From the NCBI RefSeq assembly GCF_014324365.1, contig NZ_QEIG01000007.1, forward strand, positions 233,830-297,829: a stretch of DNA of 64,000 nucleotides, written 5' to 3'. A program made the position numbers and the translations under genes. The stretch comes from Algoriphagus sp. AK58. Its GTDB lineage: Bacteria > Bacteroidota > Bacteroidia > Cytophagales > Cyclobacteriaceae. Shown here one piece after another: positions 1 through 8,261 of the stretch. Below the pieces are notes generated by a model, which was not told the origin of the DNA, searched no databases, and saw only the letters and a program-made list of their open reading frames with translations. Position 1 is the first letter of the stretch; every line of letters starts with the position of its first letter.

Positions 1-27
1 ACGGTCAAGTGTAATTCCGACCGAGTA

Positions 28-50
28 AGCCAGACTCGTTTGGTCTGGCT
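28..50. terminator. Stem-loop before the aspartokinase gene
   Basis: An 8-bp perfect stem (AGCCAGAC / GTCTGGCT) with a 7-nt loop. A plus-strand reading frame entering from the window edge stops with TAA at 26-28, so the hairpin could end an upstream gene whose body lies outside the window. No T-run follows, so terminator function is uncertain. The rest of 1-125 holds only the AT-rich leader of the aspartokinase gene. Confidence 0.3.
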
Positions 51-125
51 GGAAATGTGAGGTTTTCATTATTGGAAAAATACAATATTTGGGTTTATAC
101 TCTCGAAAATTAGGAAATATTCTTT

Positions 126-1394
126 ATGTCAAAAACTTGGATTTACAAATTTGGAGGCGCTTCAGTAAAAGATGCATCAGCTTTGAAAAACTTGGCTGAA
201 ATTCTCCGTAATCGATTGCGAAAAAATCTGATTATTGTAGTTTCAGCCATGGGAAAAACCACCAATGCGCTGGAAGGCATCTTGGCCAACAAGCTAAATG
301 GACTTGATTTTTCTGAGAATAGTACAATTTTAAAGAGTTTCCATCGGGAGATCTGTGAGGAACTTTTTCCTGTAGATCATTCTGTTTTTGCCCAAGTTGA
401 AAATCTCTTTTCCCAACTGGACCATCAGCTTCAAAAGCCGCTTTCCCGTGAGAATTACGATGAATACTACGACCAGGTAGTTTGTTTTGGGGAATTGATT
501 TCCTCCAAAATCGTCGCTGAGTACCTTTGCTCTCAGGAGTTAATTGTGCTTTGGCAGGATGCCCGTGAAGTCATCCATACCGATTCTGACTTTCGCTTCG
601 CAAAAATCAATTGGGAGAAAACCCGTAAAGCTTGTCAGTCCACTTGGAAACCCATGCTGGAAAAATTCCCGATTTTGACTCAAGGGTTTATCGGTAAGGA
701 TCCCAAAGGCAAGACAACGACGCTTGGAAGAGAAGGGTCAGATTTTACGGCGGCAATCTTGGGGACGAGTTTGGATGCGGGTTCGGTTACGATCTGGAAA
801 GATGTACCCGGTGTCCTCAATGCCGATCCAAAGCTTTTCCCAAACACCCAAAAATTTGAAGAGCTAGGCTACCGTGAAGCTGCCGAAATGACCTATTTCG
901 GAGCTTCTGTTATTCACCCCAAGACCATCAAGCCTTTGGCAAATGCCGGAATCCCGCTTTTTGTCAAGTCATTTTTGAATCCGGATGCCTCGGGTACCAA
1001 AATCCACGAGCATGCTGCACCTCATGAAGTGCCTACAATTGTCTTGAAAAAAGATCAGATTCTGGTGAGTTTCAAAGTCACTGATTTCACCTTTATTGAG
1101 GAGAAGCATATTCACCGAATATATGAGCAATTACAAGCCCTGAAGCTTCGGGTAAATATGCTGCAACTGTCGGCCATTTCTGTTTCGATTGTGATCGATG
1201 CACAGCTTTTCAAGTTAGAGCAGCTTCTGGGAAAACTCAAAGGTGAATTTGAAATCCGATATAACGAAGGCTTGGAACTGCTTACCATTCTAAAGCAAAA
1301 ACCGGAAGAAATTCCCGCCTTGCTGAGTGGTTATGAGGTGCTTTTGGAACAGTCCACCCGAAATACCTTTCAGGCCGTTCGCAGAAAAGTCTGA
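126..1394 (+). CDS. lysC: Aspartate kinase (monofunctional)
   Basis: Phosphorylates L-aspartate, the first step towards lysine, threonine, methionine and diaminopimelate; cytoplasmic. The amino-acid-kinase fold is clear: KFGGAS at residues 8-13 (the usual Thr is Ala), TTLGREGSDFTAA at 198-210, KDVPGVLNADP at 225-235, and YFGASVIHPKT at about 257-267. Residues from about 310 to 422 correspond to the C-terminal ACT regulatory region, so feedback control by an end product is likely from family knowledge. There is no homoserine dehydrogenase domain. The length (422 aa) is normal for the single-function enzyme. The next gene, 65 nt downstream on the same strand, is functionally unrelated. The start is an ATG with good agreement at the N-terminus. 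The symbol is by family; the isozyme class is not resolved. Confidence 0.93.
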   Translation: MSKTWIYKFGGASVKDASALKNLAEILRNRLRKNLIIVVSAMGKTTNALEGILANKLNGLDFSENSTILKSFHREICEELFPVDHSVFAQVENLFSQLDHQLQKPLSRENYDEYYDQVVCFGELISSKIVAEYLCSQELIVLWQDAREVIHTDSDFRFAKINWEKTRKACQSTWKPMLEKFPILTQGFIGKDPKGKTTTLGREGSDFTAAILGTSLDAGSVTIWKDVPGVLNADPKLFPNTQKFEELGYREAAEMTYFGASVIHPKTIKPLANAGIPLFVKSFLNPDASGTKIHEHAAPHEVPTIVLKKDQILVSFKVTDFTFIEEKHIHRIYEQLQALKLRVNMLQLSAISVSIVIDAQLFKLEQLLGKLKGEFEIRYNEGLELLTILKQKPEEIPALLSGYEVLLEQSTRNTFQAVRRKV

Positions 1395-1459
1395 GCGAAT
1401 ATGCCTTGGCGACCTGAAGTTTTTCTAACTTCAAAAGATAACCTTAAACCCACCTATCG

Positions 1460-2563
1460 ATGACTTCAAGACGTGATTTTCTTCAAAAAGCAGGACTTTC
1501 GACCCTAGCTGTGAGCTTACCTTTTACCGATGCCCTTTCTGCCATGAATTTGGAAAGAGAAGATAAAGTCCTTCGCGTGGCCATCATGGGATTGGGAAGC
1601 TACGGTACTCGGGTGGCCGAAGCGATGAAAGACTGTAAACGCGCCAAACTCGTCGGGGTAATCAGTGGTACCCCTTCCAAAATCGAAACCTGGAAGCAGA
1701 AATATGGTATTCCTGCCAAAAACTGCTATACCTACGAAAATTACCATCAGATCAAGGATAACCCGGATATCGATGCAGTCTATGTGATTACACCCAATTC
1801 CTTGCATAAACCGCATTCCATAGGGGTGGCCAAAGCCGGGAAACATGTCATCTGCGAAAAGCCCATGGCCCTCAATGCCGAAGAAGGAAGGGAAATGGTC
1901 GCCGCATGTAAAGCAGCAGGGGTACATTTACTGGTAGGGTATCGAATGCACTTTGAGGCCAAAACGCTCGAAGTGGTGAGAAGACAACGAGCCGGAGAGT
2001 TTGGAAAAACACTCTTTTTTCAGGGATTAAGCGGTTTTATGATCGGTGATCCTACGCAGTGGAGGCTCAATCGGGAGCTTGCCGGCGGCGGCTCCATGAT
2101 GGATATTGGCGTATACTCGATCAACGGGGCCCGATACATGCTGGGAGAAGAGCCGATTTGGGTGACCGCCCAAGAGGTGAAGACCGATCCGGTGAAGTTT
2201 AAGCAGGGAGTAGATGAGACAATCACCTTTCAAATGGGATTCCCTTCAGGAGCGGTGGCATCTTGCCTTTCGACCTATTCCATGAATAATCTGGATAAGT
2301 TTTTCCTGAACGGAACCAAAGGCTTTGCCGAGATGCAACCCTCAACAGGTTATGGTCCGATTCAAGCCCGAACAAATCAAGGCCCAATTGAAGCCCAGCA
2401 CATCACTCATCAGACGACTCAAATGGACGAAATGGCAGCCCTCATTTTGGATGGGAAAAAGCCATTGATCCCTGTGGATGGAGAAGAAGGATTGAAAGAT
2501 CTAGTAATCATTGACGCAATCTACGAAGCCGCCCGAACTGGAGCGAGAATCAGTCTAATCTGA
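1460..2563 (+). CDS. Gfo/Idh/MocA family oxidoreductase, Tat-exported
   Basis: An NAD(P)-dependent sugar or inositol-type dehydrogenase, probably periplasmic. The N-terminus has a twin-arginine motif (SRRDFLQK, residues 3-10) followed by a hydrophobic stretch to about residue 28. The Rossmann glycine motif GLGSYG is at 44-49, the family EKP motif at 133-135 (ICEKPMALN), and GGGSMMDIGVY near 209-219 belongs to the substrate domain. Exported members resemble glucose-fructose oxidoreductase, where a tightly bound NADP makes a periplasmic location workable; this parallel is inference. The substrate cannot be told from sequence. It converges with the acetyltransferase at 2574, 10 nt away. Confidence 0.9.
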   Translation: MTSRRDFLQKAGLSTLAVSLPFTDALSAMNLEREDKVLRVAIMGLGSYGTRVAEAMKDCKRAKLVGVISGTPSKIETWKQKYGIPAKNCYTYENYHQIKDNPDIDAVYVITPNSLHKPHSIGVAKAGKHVICEKPMALNAEEGREMVAACKAAGVHLLVGYRMHFEAKTLEVVRRQRAGEFGKTLFFQGLSGFMIGDPTQWRLNRELAGGGSMMDIGVYSINGARYMLGEEPIWVTAQEVKTDPVKFKQGVDETITFQMGFPSGAVASCLSTYSMNNLDKFFLNGTKGFAEMQPSTGYGPIQARTNQGPIEAQHITHQTTQMDEMAALILDGKKPLIPVDGEEGLKDLVIIDAIYEAARTGARISLI

Positions 2564-2573
2564 TAAAAACCGC

Positions 2574-3071
2574 CTAGGAAAGCTTCAGCTGCATAAAAAC
2601 CAAAGTCAGCCACTTCCCAAACTTGAAAGCCACTTCAGGCATACGGGCAGTTTCCCGAAAGCCCAATCGTTCGTGGAAGCGATAACTGCCCAGATTTTCG
2701 GAATCCATTCCGGCAATCATCATGTGGTAGCCTTGCTGTTTGGCTATTTCAATCAACTGACGCATCATCTCTGAGCCCAAGCCTTTGCCTTGGGCTTTTT
2801 CGTGTAGGTAAATGGAGTGCTCGAGGGTTTGACTGTAGCCAGGTTTTGCTCTGAATTTCCCATAGGTTGCATAGCCCAAGATCTCGCCCCTGATTTCTCC
2901 AACTAATACAGGAAATCCATCCCGGATTTTTTCTGAAAAAAGTTTTTCCACTTCTTCTACCGTTTTTGGATGATAGTCGTAATTGTGAGAGGTATTCAGG
3001 ATCGAATGATTGATGATTTCCCTTACAGCAGAAGCATCAGAATTTTGGTAGGGCCGGATGAGAAAGGTCAT
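2574..3071 (-). CDS. GNAT N-acetyltransferase (phosphinothricin acetyltransferase-like)
   Basis: Transfers acetyl from acetyl-CoA to an amine. The acetyl-CoA pyrophosphate-binding motif QGKGLG sits at residues 94-99, preceded by EHSIYLHEKA, the pattern seen in the phosphinothricin acetyltransferase branch of GNAT. The 165-aa length is normal for a single-domain GNAT. The start codon overlaps the stop codon of the fructosamine-kinase-like gene by 1 nt, so it is translated from the same mRNA as that gene and the phosphatase. The natural substrate is unknown; many proteins of this branch act on methionine sulfone or sulfoximine rather than an antibiotic. Confidence 0.85.
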   Translation of the reverse strand: MTFLIRPYQNSDASAVREIINHSILNTSHNYDYHPKTVEEVEKLFSEKIRDGFPVLVGEIRGEILGYATYGKFRAKPGYSQTLEHSIYLHEKAQGKGLGSEMMRQLIEIAKQQGYHMMIAGMDSENLGSYRFHERLGFRETARMPEVAFKFGKWLTLVFMQLKLS

Positions 3072-3943
3072 TATTGAAAACGGTTGACGGTTTTTTCTAT
3101 CCCGGGAAGGTAAGCCGTGCCAAAAAGGTTCAGATGAACGAGTAAGGGATATAAGTTGTATATCCCGATTCTTGATTCAAAACCCGGTTCCAGAGGCAAG
3201 ATGGTTTCATATGCGTCATAAAACTTGGCATCAAATCCTCCAAAAAGTCTAGAAAAAGCCAGATCCATTTCCCTATGCCCAAAGTAAATCGCTGGGTCAA
3301 TCAGGCAAGGCTTACCGTCAGGTCCGCAAAGGACATTTCCGGACCATAGATCTCCGTGTAGAAGAGAGGGTTTTTCTTTTGGAAATAGAGATTCCAGTTT
3401 GGGATAAAGGGATTGGAATTTTTTCAGAAATTCAAGTGGGATCAGCCTATCGAAATAGGCTTTCCCCAGTAAGGGTTCCAGTCGGTGTTCGATAAAAAAG
3501 TCGAGCCAATTGTCCAGTGCATGGTTTTTTTGGGGCAGAGATGCGATAAAGTTGTCGTACTCAAGGCCAAATTGATCCTGATGATTCAGATGAAGGTGCG
3601 CCAGGCCCATTCCCAGATCTTCCCAATATTCAGGATGAGGGCGACCGGATGGAATGAATTCTGACAGGAGGTAATTATAATCCTCCATTCTTCCCGTTCC
3701 AAAGGTATTAGGGACTTTGAGAAAAGTGGATTTTGAGAGTTTTCTCAATCCCTTTGACTCTTTTTCTAAAATGTCCCGCTCATGGTCAAAATTGAGTTTT
3801 AGGAAAAAGATACCTTCAGAAGTATCAAGTCTGATCCCTTGATTGTGATTACCGGCGGCGATCAGACTGGCGGATTTTAATTGGGCCAAAGGCCCAAAGG
3901 CTTCAAAAAGTATTTGTTCATAAATCTGATGCTGATCAAGCAT
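3071..3943 (-). CDS. Fructosamine kinase family protein
   Basis: A small-molecule kinase of the protein-kinase-like/aminoglycoside phosphotransferase fold that phosphorylates sugar adducts on amines so that glycated proteins can be repaired. The catalytic loop HGDLWSGN is at residues 196-203 and the metal-binding Asp lies in LIDPAIYFGHREMDLA at about 214-229, both highly typical of the fructosamine-3-kinase family. Length 290 aa is normal. It overlaps the upstream phosphatase by 8 nt. Pairing of a fructosamine kinase-like gene with a low-molecular-weight phosphatase occurs in many bacteria and fits a protein-deglycation unit, but the pairing here is context only. Confidence 0.88.
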   Translation of the reverse strand: MLDQHQIYEQILFEAFGPLAQLKSASLIAAGNHNQGIRLDTSEGIFFLKLNFDHERDILEKESKGLRKLSKSTFLKVPNTFGTGRMEDYNYLLSEFIPSGRPHPEYWEDLGMGLAHLHLNHQDQFGLEYDNFIASLPQKNHALDNWLDFFIEHRLEPLLGKAYFDRLIPLEFLKKFQSLYPKLESLFPKEKPSLLHGDLWSGNVLCGPDGKPCLIDPAIYFGHREMDLAFSRLFGGFDAKFYDAYETILPLEPGFESRIGIYNLYPLLVHLNLFGTAYLPGIEKTVNRFQ

Positions 3944-4421
3944 AGAGTTGATGAGTGACTTTAATCTGCTCTAATAATCCCTCAATAGACTCATCCAATA
4001 TTTGAAAGATTTCATCAAAACCTTCTTCTCCACCATAGTAAGGGTCCGGAACAGGAAGTCCTTGCCATTCAGAGACAAAATTTCTCATCAGGTGAATTTC
4101 TTTATCGGGGAAGTTAAATCTAAGCTTCAGCTGATTGAGGTTTCTGAGATTGTTGTCATCCATGGCGATGATGTAGTCAAACTCTCTGAAGTCTGTCCGG
4201 TTGACCTGGCGACCACGGTGCTGGATTTTAAGTCCGTTTTTTTCGGCACATTTCAATGTTCTTTCGTCTGGCAATTCACCGATATGATAGTCTGAAGTGC
4301 CTGCACTGTCAGACTTAAACTTCCCCTCCATTCCCAAAAGCTGGATTTTTTGGTTAAAAATCGCTTCTGCCAATGGGGAGCGGCAAATATTTCCTAAACA
4401 AACGAATAGAACTTTAATCAT
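3936..4421 (-). CDS. Low-molecular-weight protein tyrosine phosphatase
   Basis: Dephosphorylates phosphotyrosine (or sugar phosphates) through a cysteinyl-phosphate intermediate. The signature C-x5-R-S loop is CLGNICRS at residues 8-15, and the general-acid Asp is in VPDPYY near the C-terminus. The longer reading frame begins at a TTG at 4430; I place the start at the ATG at 4421 (MIKVLFVCLGNICRS), giving 161 aa, the usual length and N-terminus of the family. It is first in a three-gene minus-strand operon with the fructosamine-kinase-like gene and the acetyltransferase. Substrate unknown. Confidence 0.9.
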   Translation of the reverse strand: MIKVLFVCLGNICRSPLAEAIFNQKIQLLGMEGKFKSDSAGTSDYHIGELPDERTLKCAEKNGLKIQHRGRQVNRTDFREFDYIIAMDDNNLRNLNQLKLRFNFPDKEIHLMRNFVSEWQGLPVPDPYYGGEEGFDEIFQILDESIEGLLEQIKVTHQLYA

Positions 4422-4466
4422 ACTCTTCAATATACTGGTCCGACAAATAGGCTGAAAAGTCAGGCT

Positions 4467-4598
4467 ATGAATCTAAAGATTTTGACTGGAAATCTACCCA
4501 CGGTAAGGGACTTTTTCGGTAAAAAATATTTGATGCCGTTTTCCATAGATCCAAAAATCAAAAAAAATGGGGAAATGTGGGGGATTGGCTACTTTTGA
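4467..4598 (+). CDS. Possible 43-codon ORF upstream of waaA
   Basis: An ATG-initiated frame beginning MNLKILTGNLPTVRDF and ending in GIGYF, with its stop 3 nt before the waaA start. Composition is protein-like and the spacing would allow translational coupling with waaA, but there is no recognisable domain. The divergent phosphatase start lies only 45 nt upstream, so this interval must also hold promoters for both directions. It may be leader sequence that is open by chance. Confidence 0.2.
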   Translation: MNLKILTGNLPTVRDFFGKKYLMPFSIDPKIKKNGEMWGIGYF

Positions 4599-4601
4599 AA
4601 G

Positions 4602-5849
4602 ATGAAATTCATTTACCGCCTGCTTTTAGGAATAATTACTGGGGTTTTGCCACTTCTAGGTATTTTTTCGGCCAAACTCAGACACTTTTTATCTGGAAGA
4701 GATAACCTATTCCTCCTGCTCAAGAAATTCCGCGAGAATCACCCGGGACCTTTGGCTTGGTTTCATGTGGCTTCATTGGGAGAATTCGAACAAGCAAGAC
4801 CGGTGATTGCTGAGTTGAAAAAACAAAGGTCTGAGTGCTTGATAGCAGTCAGCTTTTTCAGTCCTTCAGGGTTTGACCATGTGAGCAAAAAGCCTCATGC
4901 TAATGTAGATTTCATTACGTACATTCCCTTGGACAGAAAAAGTTGGGCAGACAGGTTTGTCTCTATTCTTAATCCTGAAATCGCCTTTTTTGTCAAATAT
5001 GACCTTTGGTACCATCATATTTGCGCGCTAAAACGAGATCGGGTGCCCACCTATTTGATAGCGGCTTCCTTTCGTGAAAACCAGATTTATTTTTCTTGGT
5101 ACGGAGTTTTTTTTAGAACCATTCTGGCCCAACTGGATTGGATTTTTACCCAAAATCAGAAAAGTATTGAACTGCTTGAGAAAATCGGAATCACGAGGGC
5201 AAGCCTAGTCGGTGATACCCGGTTTGACCGGGTGGCGGAGACAGCCCAAACGCCCAAAGAGCTTGGGGAAGTGAGTGCTTGGGTACATGGAAAGCCCACC
5301 ATAGTGGTCGGTTCGGCATGGGAAGAAGACATGCGTCTCCTGATTCCATTGATCAATTCCAAACCAGAGTATCGTTGGATCATTGCTCCTCATGATTTAA
5401 AGCCTGAACCTATGGATCGATGGGCAAGCCAAATCACACTTGATTCCGAAAAGTATTCACGGTGGACACCTGATGATCCCAATTCCGTGCTTTTCATCGA
5501 TAATATTGGCATGCTTTCTTCTCTATATCAATTTGCTCGCGTGGCTTATGTGGGAGGGGCTTTTGGAAAGGGACTGCATAATATCCTGGAGCCCTTAGGC
5601 TTTGGCGTGCCGGTGATTTTTGGAAAAGTCAAAAAGGCAGGTAAGTTTCCCGAGGCGGAACAAAGTCAATACGAAGGCTGTGGGTTTGAAATCGAAGACG
5701 AAAAGCAACTTCAACAAATCTTCACAAAGCTGGAGCAGGTTGAATTTTACCAAAGGGCCACAGAATCTGCCCAAAATTGGGTAACATCAAACCTTGGTGC
5801 TGCAAATCGGATTGTCACATTCATCACTGCCAAAAATCTGTCAAAATGA
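4602..5849 (+). CDS. waaA: 3-deoxy-D-manno-octulosonic acid (Kdo) transferase
   Basis: Adds Kdo from CMP-Kdo to lipid A precursor (lipid IVA) at the inner face of the cytoplasmic membrane, as part of lipopolysaccharide core assembly. A hydrophobic N-terminal anchor covers about residues 5-24. The catalytic Glu is E61 in ASLGEFEQ. The C-terminal GT-B half has GSAWEED (CMP-sugar region) and GGAFGKGLHNILEP near 318-331, a hallmark of the family. 415 aa is the normal length. The stop overlaps the rsgA start as ATGA, so the two are translationally coupled. The start is ATG at 4602. Confidence 0.93.
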   Translation: MKFIYRLLLGIITGVLPLLGIFSAKLRHFLSGRDNLFLLLKKFRENHPGPLAWFHVASLGEFEQARPVIAELKKQRSECLIAVSFFSPSGFDHVSKKPHANVDFITYIPLDRKSWADRFVSILNPEIAFFVKYDLWYHHICALKRDRVPTYLIAASFRENQIYFSWYGVFFRTILAQLDWIFTQNQKSIELLEKIGITRASLVGDTRFDRVAETAQTPKELGEVSAWVHGKPTIVVGSAWEEDMRLLIPLINSKPEYRWIIAPHDLKPEPMDRWASQITLDSEKYSRWTPDDPNSVLFIDNIGMLSSLYQFARVAYVGGAFGKGLHNILEPLGFGVPVIFGKVKKAGKFPEAEQSQYEGCGFEIEDEKQLQQIFTKLEQVEFYQRATESAQNWVTSNLGAANRIVTFITAKNLSK

Positions 5850-6769
5850 AGGGTAGAGTAATCAAATCCACAGGAAGCTGGTACTTGGTCAAGGTTGAGG
5901 CAAATGTGATTTCTGCCAGACTTAAAGGCAAGTTTAAACAAGAGGATCTCAAGCTCACCAATCCGATTGCGGTAGGTGATTGGGTGGAGTTGGAAAAGGA
6001 AGTCGGCCAAGAGACGGCTGTCATCAAGGATATTTTGCCCAGGGAAAATTATGTCATTCGTAAGTCCACCCGAAAGCAGCACTTTTCCCATATCATTGCC
6101 AGTAATCTTGACCAAGCTATTTTGGTCATTACCATGAAAAAGCCTCGGACTTCTTTGGGCTTTATTGACCGGTTTTTGGTCAGTACGGAGAGTTATGGTA
6201 TCCCTGCTATGCTGGTGGTCAATAAAATGGATCAGCTAGAGGGTGAAGAAGAAGCGGAGTGGCTTAGGGATATTCATGAGATTTATGAGCCGCTGGGATA
6301 TCCTGTCATAGAGATTTCGGCACTTATGGATCAGGATTTGAAGTCAACGTTTTTGCCGCATATTAGGGGGAAATCCAGCCTTATTTCAGGTCATTCCGGT
6401 GTAGGAAAAAGTACTCTTTTAAATGCGCTGATTCCGGAAGCCAAACAGGAAACAAAAGAGGTTTCAGGTTATAGCGCCAAAGGAGTTCATACCACTACTT
6501 TTGCTGAAATGTTCTTTTTGCCCGAAGGAGGTGATCTGATAGATACTCCAGGCATCAAAGAATTTGGGATTTTGGATGTGGAGGAGTTTGAATTGTCACA
6601 CTATTTTCCGGAAATGAGGCAGTATCTCGGACAATGTAAATACAACAACTGTACTCACGTAAATGAACCGGGATGTGTGGTGCTCAAAAAACTGGATGAA
6701 GGTTACATCCATCCCTTCAGGTATCAGAGCTATCTAAATATTCTTCATGAGGAGGACAGCCACAGATGA
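5846..6769 (+). CDS. rsgA: Ribosome small-subunit-dependent GTPase A
   Basis: A circularly permuted GTPase that assists late 30S subunit maturation. The permuted motif order is visible: N-terminal OB fold (residues 1-70), then NKMD at 126-129 (G4), GHSGVGKST at 182-190 (P-loop), DTPG at 233-236 (G3), and a zinc knuckle with C264, C269, H271 and C277. The frame is open back to a TTG at 5777 inside waaA, but the ATG at 5846 matches the family N-terminus (MKGRVIKSTGSWY) and forms an ATGA overlap with the waaA stop. Length 307 aa, normal. Start confidence is high. Confidence 0.94.
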   Translation: MKGRVIKSTGSWYLVKVEANVISARLKGKFKQEDLKLTNPIAVGDWVELEKEVGQETAVIKDILPRENYVIRKSTRKQHFSHIIASNLDQAILVITMKKPRTSLGFIDRFLVSTESYGIPAMLVVNKMDQLEGEEEAEWLRDIHEIYEPLGYPVIEISALMDQDLKSTFLPHIRGKSSLISGHSGVGKSTLLNALIPEAKQETKEVSGYSAKGVHTTTFAEMFFLPEGGDLIDTPGIKEFGILDVEEFELSHYFPEMRQYLGQCKYNNCTHVNEPGCVVLKKLDEGYIHPFRYQSYLNILHEEDSHR

Positions 6770-6823
6770 TCGGTTTGGTTACCAGATCAATTTGGCCTAA
6801 TTTTCCTTTTTCAAAATCTTACC

Positions 6824-7315
6824 ATGAGCGAGGTACTTAATCACAAGCAGGTAGGCCAGAAAATTACCCGGATGGCCTTTGAGATCTACGAGCGAAATCT
6901 TCACTCTACAGGGGTCGTTTTTGCGGGTATTACCGGGATGGGTGCTACCTTGGCTCATCTATTGGCTTCAGAGTTGAGAAAGATTTCACCCATTGCTGTG
7001 GAGGAGATCGAAGTTGTGTTGGATAAAATGTCAGTTTCGACCTCTGAGATTGAACTTACCAAGGCTTTGGATCTTAATGGTAAGACCGTGATTTTGGTGG
7101 ATGATGTACTCAATACCGGCAAAACCTTAGTCTATGCCATGAAACCTTTTTTGGAACATGAAATTTACAAAATGGAGATTGCCGTATTGGTGAATCGAAG
7201 CCATGGTCTATTTCCTGTAAGACCTGATTATACCGGTTATGAGTTAGCTACCACATTAAGTGAGCATATCCGGGTAGATTTTTCTGATAACAAGTATTCT
7301 GTTCACCTGCACTAA
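6824..7315 (+). CDS. Phosphoribosyltransferase, PyrR-like
   Basis: A type I phosphoribosyltransferase fold. The PRPP-binding loop is [14 protein letters not shown] at residues 89-102, and a hydrophobic segment at 30-50 ([15 protein letters not shown]) corresponds to the first loop. Length (163 aa) and motif context are nearest to PyrR, the bifunctional pyrimidine attenuator/uracil phosphoribosyltransferase. It is not next to pyrimidine genes and no PyrR-binding stem-loop is evident nearby, so regulatory function is unproven. It follows rsgA by 54 nt and ends 2 nt before panB, suggesting one operon. Confidence 0.8.
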   Translation: MSEVLNHKQVGQKITRMAFEIYERNLHSTGVVFAGITGMGATLAHLLASELRKISPIAVEEIEVVLDKMSVSTSEIELTKALDLNGKTVILVDDVLNTGKTLVYAMKPFLEHEIYKMEIAVLVNRSHGLFPVRPDYTGYELATTLSEHIRVDFSDNKYSVHLH

Positions 7316-7317
7316 AC

Positions 7318-8139
7318 ATGTCCGTACATTCATCTGCTTCCGTCAAGCGAATTACTACTCATACACTTCAGGAAATGAAGCATAGGGGTGAAAAAATCTC
7401 TATGCTTACTGCCTATGATTATTCGATGGCCAAAATCGTGGACGCTGCTGGAATGGATATCATTTTAGTCGGAGATTCAGCTTCCAATGTAATGGCAGGA
7501 CATGAAACCACACTTCCCATTACCTTAGACCAAATGATTTACCATGCTTCGGCAGTAGTCAGAGCGGTCAAGCGCTCTTTCGTCGTAGTGGACATCCCTT
7601 TTGGAAGTTATCAGGGAAACAGTTCTGAAGCGCTGAGGTCCGCCATACGGATCATGAAAGAATCTGGTGCCCATTCTGTGAAAGTGGAAGGTGGATCCGA
7701 AATAAAGGAGTCAGTAGTAAGAATTCTCAGTGCCGGAGTACCTGTGATGGGACATTTGGGGTTGACACCTCAGTCCATCTATAAGTTTGGTACCTACACA
7801 GTACGGGCAAAAGAGGAAGCTGAAGCCAATAAACTGCTGGAAGACGCCAAAATGCTGGAAGCGTGTGGCTGTTTTGCACTTGTTTTGGAGAAGATCCCAG
7901 CTGCCTTGGCCAAAAAAGTTGCCGAATCCGTTTCGATTCCAGTGATTGGAATCGGAGCAGGTCCCGACGTAGATGGACAAGTACTGGTCATGCATGATAT
8001 GCTGGGGATTACTCAGGAGTTCAAACCCCGTTTTTTGAGGCAATATGCTGATCTTCAAAAGACCATGATGGAGGCATTCCAAAACTACATTTCTGATGTG
8101 AAGAACAGAGATTTTCCGAATCAGTCAGAAAGTTATTAG
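7318..8139 (+). CDS. panB: 3-methyl-2-oxobutanoate hydroxymethyltransferase
   Basis: Makes ketopantoate from alpha-ketoisovalerate and methylenetetrahydrofolate, the first committed step of pantothenate and coenzyme A synthesis. Family blocks are in order: [14 protein letters not shown] near residues 29-42, [12 protein letters not shown] (metal-binding Asp) near 52-63, VKVEGG near 121-126, MGHLGLTPQ near 142-150, and LEKIPA with the catalytic Glu near 190. Length 273 aa is typical. The start is 2 nt after the upstream stop. A rho-independent terminator follows at 8162-8188, ending the waaA-panB transcription unit. Confidence 0.95.
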   Translation: MSVHSSASVKRITTHTLQEMKHRGEKISMLTAYDYSMAKIVDAAGMDIILVGDSASNVMAGHETTLPITLDQMIYHASAVVRAVKRSFVVVDIPFGSYQGNSSEALRSAIRIMKESGAHSVKVEGGSEIKESVVRILSAGVPVMGHLGLTPQSIYKFGTYTVRAKEEAEANKLLEDAKMLEACGCFALVLEKIPAALAKKVAESVSIPVIGIGAGPDVDGQVLVMHDMLGITQEFKPRFLRQYADLQKTMMEAFQNYISDVKNRDFPNQSESY

Positions 8140-8161
8140 TGAAAAAATACCTTTTATTGTC

Positions 8162-8188
8162 AAAAAGCACCTCAAAAGGGTGCTTTTT
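8162..8188 (+). terminator. Terminator after panB
   Basis: A 10-bp perfect stem (AAAAAGCACC / GGTGCTTTTT) with a 7-nt loop and a built-in T-run, 23 nt after the panB stop codon. Confidence 0.85.
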
Positions 8189-8236
8189 GCATTAAAATAC
8201 GACAAATGGCGTATTTCCTTAAGGTATAAGTCAGGG

Positions 8237-8244
8237 TAGTTTTG
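8237..8244 (+). promoter_or_regulatory. Bacteroidetes-type -7 element (TAGTTTTG)
   Basis: Matches TAnnTTTG, the -7 consensus of the Bacteroidetes primary sigma factor, 17 nt before the ATG at 8262 and after the panB terminator. No clear TTG -33 element at the right spacing was seen. Confidence 0.4.
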
Positions 8245-8261
8245 GTCAAATTCTTTATACT

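Noticed and set aside
1517..1927. 136-aa minus-strand frame within the Gfo/Idh gene
   Set aside because: Opposite-strand shadow with no recognisable domain; the plus-strand frame has all oxidoreductase motifs.
4590..4597. TACTTTTG, an exact -7 promoter match 4 nt before the waaA ATG
   Set aside because: It would imply a leaderless transcript and has no TTG at the right distance; it also lies in a possible short ORF. Chance match is more likely.
5777..5845. Upstream extension of rsgA (MGNIKPWCC...)
   Set aside because: It begins with TTG inside waaA and is out of family; the ATG at 5846 forms the usual ATGA overlap.
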